NCBI GenBank assembly: GCA_028279995.1
Contig: JANQMQ010000618.1
Span: forward strand, 1-14,430
DNA: 14,430 nucleotides
Direction of reading: 5' to 3'
DNA from: Candidatus Phaeomarinibacter sp.
GTDB lineage: Bacteria; Pseudomonadota; Alphaproteobacteria; CGMCC-115125
Shown here: piece after piece, positions 6,971 to 13,788 of the stretch
Layout: each line of letters starts with the position of its first letter
Numbering within the stretch: position 1 is the first letter of the stretch
Translations under genes and position numbers: made by a program
Notes under the pieces: generated by a model
The model's database searches: none
Seen by the model: the letters and a program-made list of their open reading frames with translations, nothing else
Told to the model about the DNA's origin: nothing

Positions 6971-8164
6971 ATGACACAGGATATGCGCGGCTCGCCGGTA
7001 CGGCACCATATCGCTCTGCTTGCCAGGAGCACGCTGGACACGCTTGCGCTTCCGTTCCTCATCGTGGCGGCGGCGCTTTCACGCCTCTTGCCCAAGCCTG
7101 TTGACGTTGGCCTCGGCCCGCTCCCGACCATCGCCAGCCCCTATCACCGCCTAGCCCTCCAGCGACAGGGGATCAGCGCGGAAGTCTTCGTGGATTCCCT
7201 GTGGTATTACACCAAGGACTATGACTACGCGCCGCGGCTTCTGCTGAAGGGTCCTCTGCGCCTCTTTGTGCCCTATGTTCTCGCCCTTCGAAGCCTGTTC
7301 CGTTATCGGATCATCCTGACCTATTTCGATGGCGGTCCGCTGCGCTCTACCGGGTATCTGTGCTTTCTTGAGCCCCTCCTGCTGAGGTTGGCCGGCACAA
7401 AGACAATCCTTCTTGGCTTCGGCGCCGACGTGCACGTTCTGAGCCGTGCTGACGATCCGTACTTTGTCCATGCCTATGGGCGCGACTATCCCACCCATCG
7501 TTTCATGCACCGGCGCATTGCCCGCAAGCTCGACCTGTGGACCACTTGGGCAGACTACATAATCTCCGGCGTCGACTGGGTTAAGTATCAGCACTACTGG
7601 GACGATGTGTGTCTGGCGCCATTTCCAATTGATACCGATGCGGTCAAACCGACAACGCAGCCGGACAACATCGGTACCGGTCCGCTGAAGGTTCTCCACG
7701 CCCCCAACCACCGCAGCCTCAAAGGCACGCAGTTCCTACTCAGGGCTATCGAGGAGCTCGCTGACGAGGGCGTGGCCATCGACCTCAAGATTGCCGAAAA
7801 AATGCCGAACCCGGAGGTTCTGCAAGCTATTCAGGCCACCGATGTGGTCGTGGATCAACTCGTGGTCGGTTGGTATGCCATGTTCTCCATTGAGGCGATG
7901 GCTCTGTCGACACCTTGCATTTGCTATCTGGATCCCGACCTTGTCTCGTTCTATGAACGCGCTGGTATTGTCGAGGATGACGAAATCCCACTCATCAACG
8001 CAACAGCCAGGTCGATCAAGGACGTGCTCCGCGAGCTCGCCAACGACCGCTCACAACTGGAAGAGCGGGGCAAACGCGGCCGCGAATTTGTGGTGAAGCA
8101 CCACTCCATAGATGCTGTGGGTCAAATCCTGTCAGGCGCGGTGAAAGCCGTCGATACCAAATGA
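6971..8164 (+). CDS. GT-B glycosyltransferase
   Basis: A 397-residue glycosyltransferase-like protein. The C-terminal half has the GT-B donor site: LKVLHAPNHRSLKGTQFLLR (239-258), IDLKIAEKMPNPEVL (270-284), ATDVVVDQLVVGWYAMF (289-305) and the acidic motif SIEAMALSTPCICYL (306-320, Glu308). This pattern (HAPNHRxxKGT followed by VDQLxxGWY) recurs in glycosyltransferases of polysaccharide and exosortase-associated loci. The N-terminal half is less conserved, contains a hydrophobic, basic segment at about 14-40 that could associate with the membrane, and includes FGADVHVLSR (150-159). The ATG at 6971 has only a weak, distant ribosome site (GGAAAG near 6953). The stop overlaps the next start (ATGA at 8161-8164), so it is probably translationally coupled to the WbpI-like gene. 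Donor and acceptor are unknown. Confidence 0.75.
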   Translation: MTQDMRGSPVRHHIALLARSTLDTLALPFLIVAAALSRLLPKPVDVGLGPLPTIASPYHRLALQRQGISAEVFVDSLWYYTKDYDYAPRLLLKGPLRLFVPYVLALRSLFRYRIILTYFDGGPLRSTGYLCFLEPLLLRLAGTKTILLGFGADVHVLSRADDPYFVHAYGRDYPTHRFMHRRIARKLDLWTTWADYIISGVDWVKYQHYWDDVCLAPFPIDTDAVKPTTQPDNIGTGPLKVLHAPNHRSLKGTQFLLRAIEELADEGVAIDLKIAEKMPNPEVLQAIQATDVVVDQLVVGWYAMFSIEAMALSTPCICYLDPDLVSFYERAGIVEDDEIPLINATARSIKDVLRELANDRSQLEERGKRGREFVVKHHSIDAVGQILSGAVKAVDTK

Positions 8165-9210
8165 AGCGCATTCTTACCGTCATTGGCGCCCGGCCGCAGT
8201 TTGTCAAAGCGGCAACCATCAGCCGGCTGATCGCCAAAAACGATGCGCTGGCAGAAACACTTGTGCATACAGGCCAGCACTTTGACGACAACATGTCGAA
8301 GGTGTTCTTCGACGAACTGCAGATCCCGGCGCCCGACTACAATCTGGAAATCTCCGGTGGCACCCATGCCCACATGACAGGCGCCATGCTTGGTGCGCTG
8401 GAAGACGTCATGATGGAAACGAAACCGGATGCTGTCGTTGTCTATGGCGACACCAACTCCACGCTTGCTGGCGCTCTGGCCGCAGTGAAGCTTGAAATTC
8501 CCATCGCGCATATCGAAGCAGGCTTGCGGTCCTTCAACATGGCCATGCCGGAAGAAATCAACCGCATTTTGACGGATCGGATCAGCAGCCTGCTCTTCTG
8601 CCCAACACAGAAAGCCGTTGAGCATCTGCAAAGTGAAGGCACCCAGGCCAGGATAGAACATGTCGGTGACGTCATGTATGACGCAACCTTGTTTGCGCAG
8701 CGGACATCCGCCCGCCTGTCCTCAATCCTCGAACGCCTTGAGCTGGAAGCCGACACCTTTGGCCTGTGCACGCTGCATCGTGCAGAAAACACGAATGACC
8801 CGGCGCGCTTCAGACAGCTCTGCACATTCCTCGAAGAACAGGCCGCCCGGACACCACTAGTGTTCCCCGTCCACCCGCGGACAAGAAAACTGATCAACGA
8901 GCAAGACATCCAGCTGGCAAACATCCAGATGATTGATCCGGTGGGCTATCTCGACATGCACCGTCTTATTGATGGAGCCACAACCGTATTCACGGATTCA
9001 GGCGGCCTCCAGAAGGAAGCGTATTTTCATCGGACACCCTGCGTTACACTGCGCGATGAAACCGAATGGGTCGAGACAATCGACGCTGGCTGGAACCGCC
9101 TGTGGACATCACCCGCAAGTGACGTTGCCCGCGTTAACATCAACGACTATGGCAATGGTGATGCAGGAAGCAGGATCGTTCAGAGCCTACAGTCCTTCCT
9201 TGCGTCCTAG
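8161..9210 (+). CDS. wbpI: UDP-GlcNAc3NAcA 2-epimerase (WbpI type; WecB superfamily)
   Basis: A 349-residue non-hydrolysing UDP-sugar 2-epimerase. WbpI converts UDP-2,3-diacetamido-2,3-dideoxy-glucuronate to the manno isomer; WecB does the same for UDP-GlcNAc. Visible signatures are VIGARPQFVKAATISR (7-22), VHTGQHFD (35-42), VVYGDTNSTLAGALAA (93-108, Asp97), IAHIEAGLRSFNMAMPEEINR (115-135; Glu119, Glu131), LLFCPT (144-149), TLHRAENTND (204-213, His206) and DPVGYLDM (259-266) with FTDSGGLQKEA (277-287). FNMAMPEEINRILTD and GGTHAHMTG look closer to WbpI than to housekeeping WecB, and the WlbA gene in the same locus supports that reading. It overlaps the upstream glycosyltransferase gene by four bases and has no Shine-Dalgarno site of its own, so coupling is likely. 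WecB activity remains possible. Confidence 0.85.
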   Translation: MKRILTVIGARPQFVKAATISRLIAKNDALAETLVHTGQHFDDNMSKVFFDELQIPAPDYNLEISGGTHAHMTGAMLGALEDVMMETKPDAVVVYGDTNSTLAGALAAVKLEIPIAHIEAGLRSFNMAMPEEINRILTDRISSLLFCPTQKAVEHLQSEGTQARIEHVGDVMYDATLFAQRTSARLSSILERLELEADTFGLCTLHRAENTNDPARFRQLCTFLEEQAARTPLVFPVHPRTRKLINEQDIQLANIQMIDPVGYLDMHRLIDGATTVFTDSGGLQKEAYFHRTPCVTLRDETEWVETIDAGWNRLWTSPASDVARVNINDYGNGDAGSRIVQSLQSFLAS

Positions 9211-9215
9211 ACCAT

Positions 9216-9268
9216 CAGGAAATGTAGAAATGCGCGTGCATCATCAATCCACGAACAAGGCAAGCTAG
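9216..9268 (+). other. Possible 12-codon leader ORF ending directly before the aminotransferase ATG
   Basis: In the 58-bp gap after the 2-epimerase gene, CAGGAA (9216-9221) stands 8 bases before an ATG at 9230. That ATG opens a 12-codon frame, MRVHHQSTNKAS, which stops at TAG (9266-9268). The next three bases are the aminotransferase ATG, in the same frame. It could be a translational leader, or a former N-terminal extension closed by an amber codon, or chance. The ribosome site is better for the leader than for the aminotransferase start (AAGG at 9257-9260). Confidence 0.25.
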
Positions 9269-10522
9269 ATGGGGATGTTGGCCGCACCCAGGTCCCGATT
9301 GCGTCTCTATACGTCGTTCGGACAGTACTGGCAGATGTTCATTGCTTTGGTGACGGGACGACATACGTCCGGCGACAGTGTCAGCCAGCTTGAAAAGAGT
9401 GTTTGTGACCTCACCGGCGCAAGGAACGCAGTAGCTACCCCCCTGGCCAGAACCGGCATCTATCTGCTTGTCCGGCATATGATCCGGCCGGGACAGGAAG
9501 TGATCATGTCTCCCTACACCATTGCGGATGTGGTCAACATGGTCGTCTGCGCCGGTGGCAGACCGGTTTTCGCCGACATTGACCGCGCGTCCTGCAACAT
9601 CGACCCGCAATCCGTCGCCAAGCTGATCACCGTCGACACCGGTCTGGTCATGGCCACCCACTTTTATGGCCAGATGGCGGACATGGACGCGCTTGCGCAA
9701 ATTTGCGCCAAGAAGAATGTCCCTGTCATTGAAGATGCAGCGCAGGCTTTCGGTGGCCGCCAGAACGGCCGTTTTTCTGGCACGATCGGACACGCTGGTG
9801 TCTTCAGCTTCGGGCTCTACAAGAACGTGAATGCCTTCTTCGGCGGCATGGTGGTCACCGATGATGATCGTCTGGCAGCAGACATTCGCCAAGAGCTGGA
9901 GCAATGGCCCTATCAGTCGCGCATCGGAATCGCAAAGAAGGCACTGGCAGGTCTGATAACCGATCTCGTAACCCGCCAGCCTTTCTTCGGTGTTTTCTTC
10001 TTCCATCTGTTCCGCTGGGCATTCCTCAACAATGTCGAGGTCATCAACAATCAACTGAAGATCGACGTAGCTCCAGAACTCAAGACCGTACTACCTGCCG
10101 ATCTGAAATGCCGAATGCTGCCCGTACAGGCGCGCCTTGTGCAGCGGCAACTCGGCAAGGTGGATGCGGACACGGCCAGCCGAACGGCCGCCGCGCGCCA
10201 GTATCATGACGGCCTGAGCGACATTCCAGAGCTACAGCTTGCGCCACTGTGTGAGGACCAGTCACACATTTACTGGTACTTTCCAGTCCAATACGAAAAC
10301 CGGGCCGATCTGGTCGCTCATGTGCTGCGGCAGGGCCGCGACATTACTCCCAGCTATCACCGGAACTGCGCTTCACTGCCGTGTTTCAGCGAATTCGCAC
10401 GCCCATGCCCGAACGCACAGGAGACGGCGGACAGCGTTATCTATCTTCCCACTTACCCCGCTTACGGGCCACGCCAGATCGACAAGACAATCAAGGCTAT
10501 CCGCAGCTACTTTGGAAAATAA
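9269..10522 (+). CDS. DegT/DnrJ/EryC1/StrS-family aminotransferase with hydrophobic insert
   Basis: A 417-residue PLP-dependent aminotransferase of the sugar-aminotransferase family, which turns keto sugars into amino sugars with glutamate as amino donor. Signatures are TPLARTGIYLL (57-67), MSPYTIADVVNMV (80-92), the ATHFYGQ block (129-135), VIEDAAQAFGG (153-163, Asp156 contacting the PLP ring nitrogen) and SFGLYKNVNAFFGG (180-193, Lys185 as the internal aldimine lysine). Residues about 225-255 (KALAGLITDL, then QPFFGVFFFHLFRWAFLNN) form a hydrophobic, aromatic insert not seen in soluble relatives such as WbpE or ArnB. It makes the protein longer than the usual 360-390 residues and may bind membrane or a lipid-linked substrate. 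The C-terminal HIYWYFPV (333-340) and SYHRNC (362-367) fit the family. It lies 3 bp upstream of the GMC oxidase gene. The substrate is unknown; being the WbpE of this pathway is possible but less likely. Confidence 0.82.
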   Translation: MGMLAAPRSRLRLYTSFGQYWQMFIALVTGRHTSGDSVSQLEKSVCDLTGARNAVATPLARTGIYLLVRHMIRPGQEVIMSPYTIADVVNMVVCAGGRPVFADIDRASCNIDPQSVAKLITVDTGLVMATHFYGQMADMDALAQICAKKNVPVIEDAAQAFGGRQNGRFSGTIGHAGVFSFGLYKNVNAFFGGMVVTDDDRLAADIRQELEQWPYQSRIGIAKKALAGLITDLVTRQPFFGVFFFHLFRWAFLNNVEVINNQLKIDVAPELKTVLPADLKCRMLPVQARLVQRQLGKVDADTASRTAAARQYHDGLSDIPELQLAPLCEDQSHIYWYFPVQYENRADLVAHVLRQGRDITPSYHRNCASLPCFSEFARPCPNAQETADSVIYLPTYPAYGPRQIDKTIKAIRSYFGK

Positions 10523-10525
10523 TCA

Positions 10526-12082
10526 ATGCGCATTGCTATCATCGGTAGTGGCCTGAGCGCGCTGGCATGCGCACACGCATTGATACGCCGTGGTCTCAAG
10601 CCGGTTGTCATTGACGCCGGACAGTCACTGGAGCCTCACAAACAGGCCATTGTAGACCGCATGGCGCAGCAATTGCCTGGCGAATGGCAGGACCGCGATC
10701 TGGAGGCAATAAGCGACAATCCAAGCCTGGCCCGCGGCGGCGTCCCGAAAAAACTGGTGTTTGGATCAGACTACATCTACGCCAACGACGAAACACAGAT
10801 CACCAATGCGAGCGACCGCACAGCAGCCGTTACAACGCTCGCCAAAGGCGGATACAGCAACGCCTGGGGCGCAACAATTCTGCCTGCCGCACAGTGTGAT
10901 CTGGAAGGTGATTGGCCGTTTAGCCTTGAGCGCCTCGCGCCTCACTACGCGCAGGTGATGAAATGGCTGCCCCTGTCATCCGGCACCGACCAGCTCGAGA
11001 CCCAGTTTCCCGCCTACGGGGTCGCGGACGGCCAGATCACGCCCCCACCCCTGATCGCGAAGATGATCGCGCAAGCGCAGCACCAACCGGACGCGGCGTA
11101 TGTCGCAGGCCAGGCCCGCCTGGCGGTGACAACCAGCGGCAGCAATGCCTGCCGCTACTGCGGCCAGTGCATGGCCGGGTGTGTGTATGGATCAATCTTC
11201 AGCAGCGCCGATGAAATGGACGCCCTGCATCAAAGCGGCAGGATTCAGTATCTGCCCGGCACAATTGTGACGCAGCTCGCGGAAGTTGGTAATACCGTCC
11301 AGGTCCGGAGTCGGCAGACCGCGGGCGCCCGGTCATCGATGGAGTTCGACCGTGTCATTGTGTGCGCCGGCGCAATTGCAAGTACCCGCCTGATTCTTCG
11401 ATCACTGGGATTGTTTGATCATCCGGTAACTTTTCAGGATAGCCTGAAATTTCTCATGCCGGCGTTTCACCTCACAGGCGCTCAGTTCCAGCACGATGAG
11501 CAAAACAGTTTGAGCGCCATGTTCATCGAAACGCGTGTGCCGGCATTGGCCGACAACTGGATGCACATGCAGATCACAACTGCCAATGAGTTCATCATGC
11601 GCGGTATCGGCACGCCACCCGGCAGCATTAGGGCGAGGTTGGCATCACCTGTTCTCAATCGGCTCACCATGGCTTGGTGCAGCCTCCACTCCAATCACTC
11701 CGCCAAGCTGTCTGGTGTTTTGCAAGGCGCTGAAGACGACGACAGATTTGTGTTCTCAGTCATGGAGCCGGAGACAAGTCGCCAATCCCTGCGGCTTGCG
11801 AAGAAGGCAGCATCCCACGCCATGCGCAAGGCCGGGGCAATTGCGATCCCGCAGCTTGGAAGGCTCAGCAGTCCCGGCGCGGGCAATCACACCGGCGGCT
11901 CACTACCGATGCAGGCACATCGGCAAACCCCCACAGCCACTGATCTGCTGGGACGCCCCGGCCAGTATCAACGCATCCATGTTGCAGATTCTGCGGTGAT
12001 GCCAACAATACCGGCCACCACAATTGCGTTCACCATGATGGCAAATGCCGACCGCATCGCATCGGAGGCACCACTCTCATGA
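10526..12082 (+). CDS. GMC-family FAD-dependent oxidoreductase with a four-cysteine cluster
   Basis: A 518-residue flavoprotein of the glucose-methanol-choline oxidoreductase superfamily, which oxidises alcohols to aldehydes or ketones. The FAD-binding beta-alpha-beta motif is IIGSGLSALACAHAL (5-19), ending in VVIDAG (27-32). GGYSNAWGA (108-116) is the family's flavin-contact block, VIVCAGAIASTRLIL (277-291) a second FAD contact, and the C-terminal catalytic region holds NHTGGSLPM (454-462, His455) and HVADSAVMPTIPATT (485-499). Residues 209-219 carry CRYCGQCMAGC, a CX2CX2CX3C cluster followed by YGSIFSS; this layout is known from several bacterial GMC dehydrogenases and could hold an iron-sulfur cluster or structural disulfides. 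No signal peptide or twin-arginine motif is seen, so it should be cytoplasmic. It starts 3 bp after the aminotransferase stop and overlaps the GNAT gene by four bases. A GMC enzyme in a nucleotide-sugar locus is uncommon. Confidence 0.82.
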   Translation: MRIAIIGSGLSALACAHALIRRGLKPVVIDAGQSLEPHKQAIVDRMAQQLPGEWQDRDLEAISDNPSLARGGVPKKLVFGSDYIYANDETQITNASDRTAAVTTLAKGGYSNAWGATILPAAQCDLEGDWPFSLERLAPHYAQVMKWLPLSSGTDQLETQFPAYGVADGQITPPPLIAKMIAQAQHQPDAAYVAGQARLAVTTSGSNACRYCGQCMAGCVYGSIFSSADEMDALHQSGRIQYLPGTIVTQLAEVGNTVQVRSRQTAGARSSMEFDRVIVCAGAIASTRLILRSLGLFDHPVTFQDSLKFLMPAFHLTGAQFQHDEQNSLSAMFIETRVPALADNWMHMQITTANEFIMRGIGTPPGSIRARLASPVLNRLTMAWCSLHSNHSAKLSGVLQGAEDDDRFVFSVMEPETSRQSLRLAKKAASHAMRKAGAIAIPQLGRLSSPGAGNHTGGSLPMQAHRQTPTATDLLGRPGQYQRIHVADSAVMPTIPATTIAFTMMANADRIASEAPLS

Positions 12083-12660
12083 TCGACGGAAACCCACCCC
12101 TGTCCACACAGGATATCGAGCGCCTTGCCAGACTGCAGCTCGACCACCTGCCAACGTCATTAGTGTCTATACTGGGCCTTGGATACAGCAAAGCATTCTA
12201 CAGATACATCGCCAGATCACGTGAGGAAACGCTATTCCTGGAGCGCAATCAAGAAGGTGTCATTGTCGGTGTAGCCTTGCTCAGCGAAGACATGGCGACC
12301 TTCGAACGAAGACTGCTCCTCCACACCCCGCTGGTTTTTGCTGCGATCCCCAGAATCGCTCCACTTGTCCGGCTACTGACAAAAGGCCGGACCGGACCCG
12401 CTCCGGAAACCAGCCCTGAATTGGTAACACTGTTCACCGATACGAGCGCTCGGGGCCTGGGCCTCGGCGCAAAGCTCGTGGACCGGCTGACAGCCCGGCT
12501 AAGGGAAAAGAATGCGCCTTGGATGTATGTACGAACCTTCGATGACCCGGAAAATCCGGCCGTGAAGTTCTACACAAGCCGGGGCTTCATGCCCGTTTGT
12601 TCACTTGTTGCCCGCGGAACACCATTCCTGCTTCTCAAGATGCAGCTGAGTGACGAATGA
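12079..12660 (+). CDS. GNAT-family N-acyltransferase
   Basis: A 193-residue acyl-CoA-dependent N-acyltransferase. The acetyl-CoA pyrophosphate loop is RGLGLGAKLVDRL (125-137), matching the (R/Q)xxGx(G/A) signature. The preceding strand is ELVTLFTDTSA (114-124), and the C-terminal part has the typical VRTFDDPENPAVKFYTSRGFMPV pattern (151-173). The N-terminus (HLPTSLVSILGLGYSKAFYRYI, 23-44) resembles GNAT proteins of polysaccharide and aminosugar loci. The start overlaps the GMC stop (ATGA) and has CGGAGG at 12063-12068, 10 bases upstream. It is the last gene of the operon; its end overlaps the convergent gtrA-like gene. In context it may acylate the amine made by the aminotransferase two genes earlier. 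It is not WbpD, which belongs to the left-handed beta-helix acyltransferases. Confidence 0.8.
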   Translation: MIDGNPPLSTQDIERLARLQLDHLPTSLVSILGLGYSKAFYRYIARSREETLFLERNQEGVIVGVALLSEDMATFERRLLLHTPLVFAAIPRIAPLVRLLTKGRTGPAPETSPELVTLFTDTSARGLGLGAKLVDRLTARLREKNAPWMYVRTFDDPENPAVKFYTSRGFMPVCSLVARGTPFLLLKMQLSDE

Positions 12661-13024
12661 TCTTGCGTGACAGAAGGAAGTTGGCTGGGGTGGTGATGCA
12701 CATTACGACTAGGGGCGCGAATTCCTCCATCACGCCTAGACCAATGACCAGTGACAGCAGCATCCAGAAGACTACAGCATATCCGAGCTGATAGCCCGCA
12801 TAGCGCCGGCCGGAGCGCCATGTGAGTTTCTCACCGAATGTCGCCCGTATCTGCAGGATGCTCTGGACAGTGATCCCCACCGCCAGTGCGGCCAGAAACG
12901 CGACCTGCCAGGTCGCGACCTGCAGGACAAGCAAATATGTCCCGTAGTTGGCCACCGCCTGAACGCCACCCACAATCAGAAACGAAACCCATTCGCGCAG
13001 CGGCTTTGTTTTCTGATCACTCAT
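12635..13024 (-). CDS. GtrA-family integral membrane protein
   Basis: A 129-residue protein with four predicted membrane helices at about 13-35, 41-60, 77-98 and 103-120. The N-terminal FLIVGGVQAVANYGTYLLVL (15-34) and the closing PANFLLSRKII (113-123) are characteristic of the GtrA family (PF04138). These proteins are thought to help move undecaprenyl-phosphate-linked sugars across the inner membrane in O-antigen glucosylation and teichoic acid or arabinogalactan modification, usually beside a polyprenyl-phosphate glycosyltransferase. No such partner is in this window. The start overlaps the upstream methyltransferase stop by four bases (ATGA on the minus strand), with no Shine-Dalgarno site, so translation is probably coupled. 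The 3' end overlaps the end of the convergent GNAT gene by 26 bp. Confidence 0.8.
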   Translation of the reverse strand: MSDQKTKPLREWVSFLIVGGVQAVANYGTYLLVLQVATWQVAFLAALAVGITVQSILQIRATFGEKLTWRSGRRYAGYQLGYAVVFWMLLSLVIGLGVMEEFAPLVVMCITTPANFLLSRKIIRHSAAS

Positions 13025-13776
13025 TTCGTTCGTGTACGTAGCACCGCAAGGCCACCGGCAAGCGCATCTTGCAACGCTGCGGGCATCATCCGGATGATCG
13101 CTTTGCGGATTTTGAAGACCAGCGGCGACACATCCTTCACAGGGCCATCCGCTGGTACGCGCGTGGCAACAATGTCAGCCGGCAGATTATCTACCATGTC
13201 CCTGTGTGCGAACAGGAACATGTTGTAGCGATACCAATACCGGACATCCGGTTCTGAACCTATCCAGGGTCGCACACAGTCAAACATCACATAGTCGTGC
13301 TGAGCAAACAGGTCACGCCAGTAGGCATAGGGCTGCTCATTCACATGGTGTTCACCGCCCTGACCCGGAGGGGCTGCGGAAAAAAGCACCAGCTTGCCAT
13401 GACGGACAATTGACTGAACAAGGATGGGAGCAGATGTGTGCGCAACATGTTCGGCAACCTCCAGACACTGGACCAGATCAAACTGCTCTCCAATGTCTAT
13501 AGGTTCCGAGATATCCGAGAACTGAACCGCATCGACATCAATCTCGAGAGGCTGCCCGCGCAGATAGTCACCGTCAAACCCGGCAATGCGCGTCGCGCCG
13601 TTCTGCTGCCACACCGACAGCCACGTTCCCTTCGCACATCCAAAATCGGCCACACTCTTGATCGGAAACCTCTTCATGAGCAGAGGCACAATAAATTCCG
13701 CAGACGGCCGCGAAAGAGAGGTCACGCCCATGAAGGACGACCCGTATTGGTGTTGTGTCAATTCACTGTCCGCCAT
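13021..13776 (-). CDS. SAM-dependent class I methyltransferase
   Basis: A 251-residue methyltransferase. Motif I is SVADFGCAKGTWLSVW (41-56), the acidic end of strand 2 is GFDGD (66-70), then FSDISEPI (86-93), FDLVQCLEVAEHV (99-111) and GKLVLFSAAPPGQGGEHHVN (127-146). The block AAPPGQGGxxHVNxQP followed by YW is common in a subgroup of methyltransferases found in glycan loci, where they are often annotated as sugar O-methyltransferases or FkbM-like neighbours; the true acceptor is seldom known. The ATG at 13776 has GAGGG 7 bases upstream, a strong ribosome site in the 12-bp gap after the asnB-like stop. The last four bases overlap the gtrA-like start. Length is normal for a single-domain class I methyltransferase. 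A soluble cytoplasmic enzyme is expected. Confidence 0.8.
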   Translation of the reverse strand: MADSELTQHQYGSSFMGVTSLSRPSAEFIVPLLMKRFPIKSVADFGCAKGTWLSVWQQNGATRIAGFDGDYLRGQPLEIDVDAVQFSDISEPIDIGEQFDLVQCLEVAEHVAHTSAPILVQSIVRHGKLVLFSAAPPGQGGEHHVNEQPYAYWRDLFAQHDYVMFDCVRPWIGSEPDVRYWYRYNMFLFAHRDMVDNLPADIVATRVPADGPVKDVSPLVFKIRKAIIRMMPAALQDALAGGLAVLRTRTK

Positions 13777-13788
13777 GGATATCCCTCA

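Noticed and set aside
8161..9210. Calling the 2-epimerase housekeeping WecB.
   Set aside because: Several motif blocks look closer to WbpI, and the WlbA gene in the same locus needs a WbpI partner; WecB activity is kept only as an alternative.
9215..10054. A 279-codon open frame on the minus strand opposite the aminotransferase gene.
   Set aside because: It shows no recognisable domain, and the plus strand encodes a protein with complete family motifs. Long antisense frames are common in GC-rich genes.
9269..12082. Reading the aminotransferase plus oxidoreductase as a KdnA/KdnB pair for 8-amino-Kdo synthesis.
   Set aside because: KdnB is an iron-containing alcohol dehydrogenase, whereas this oxidoreductase is a GMC flavoprotein; no Kdo-related gene is nearby.
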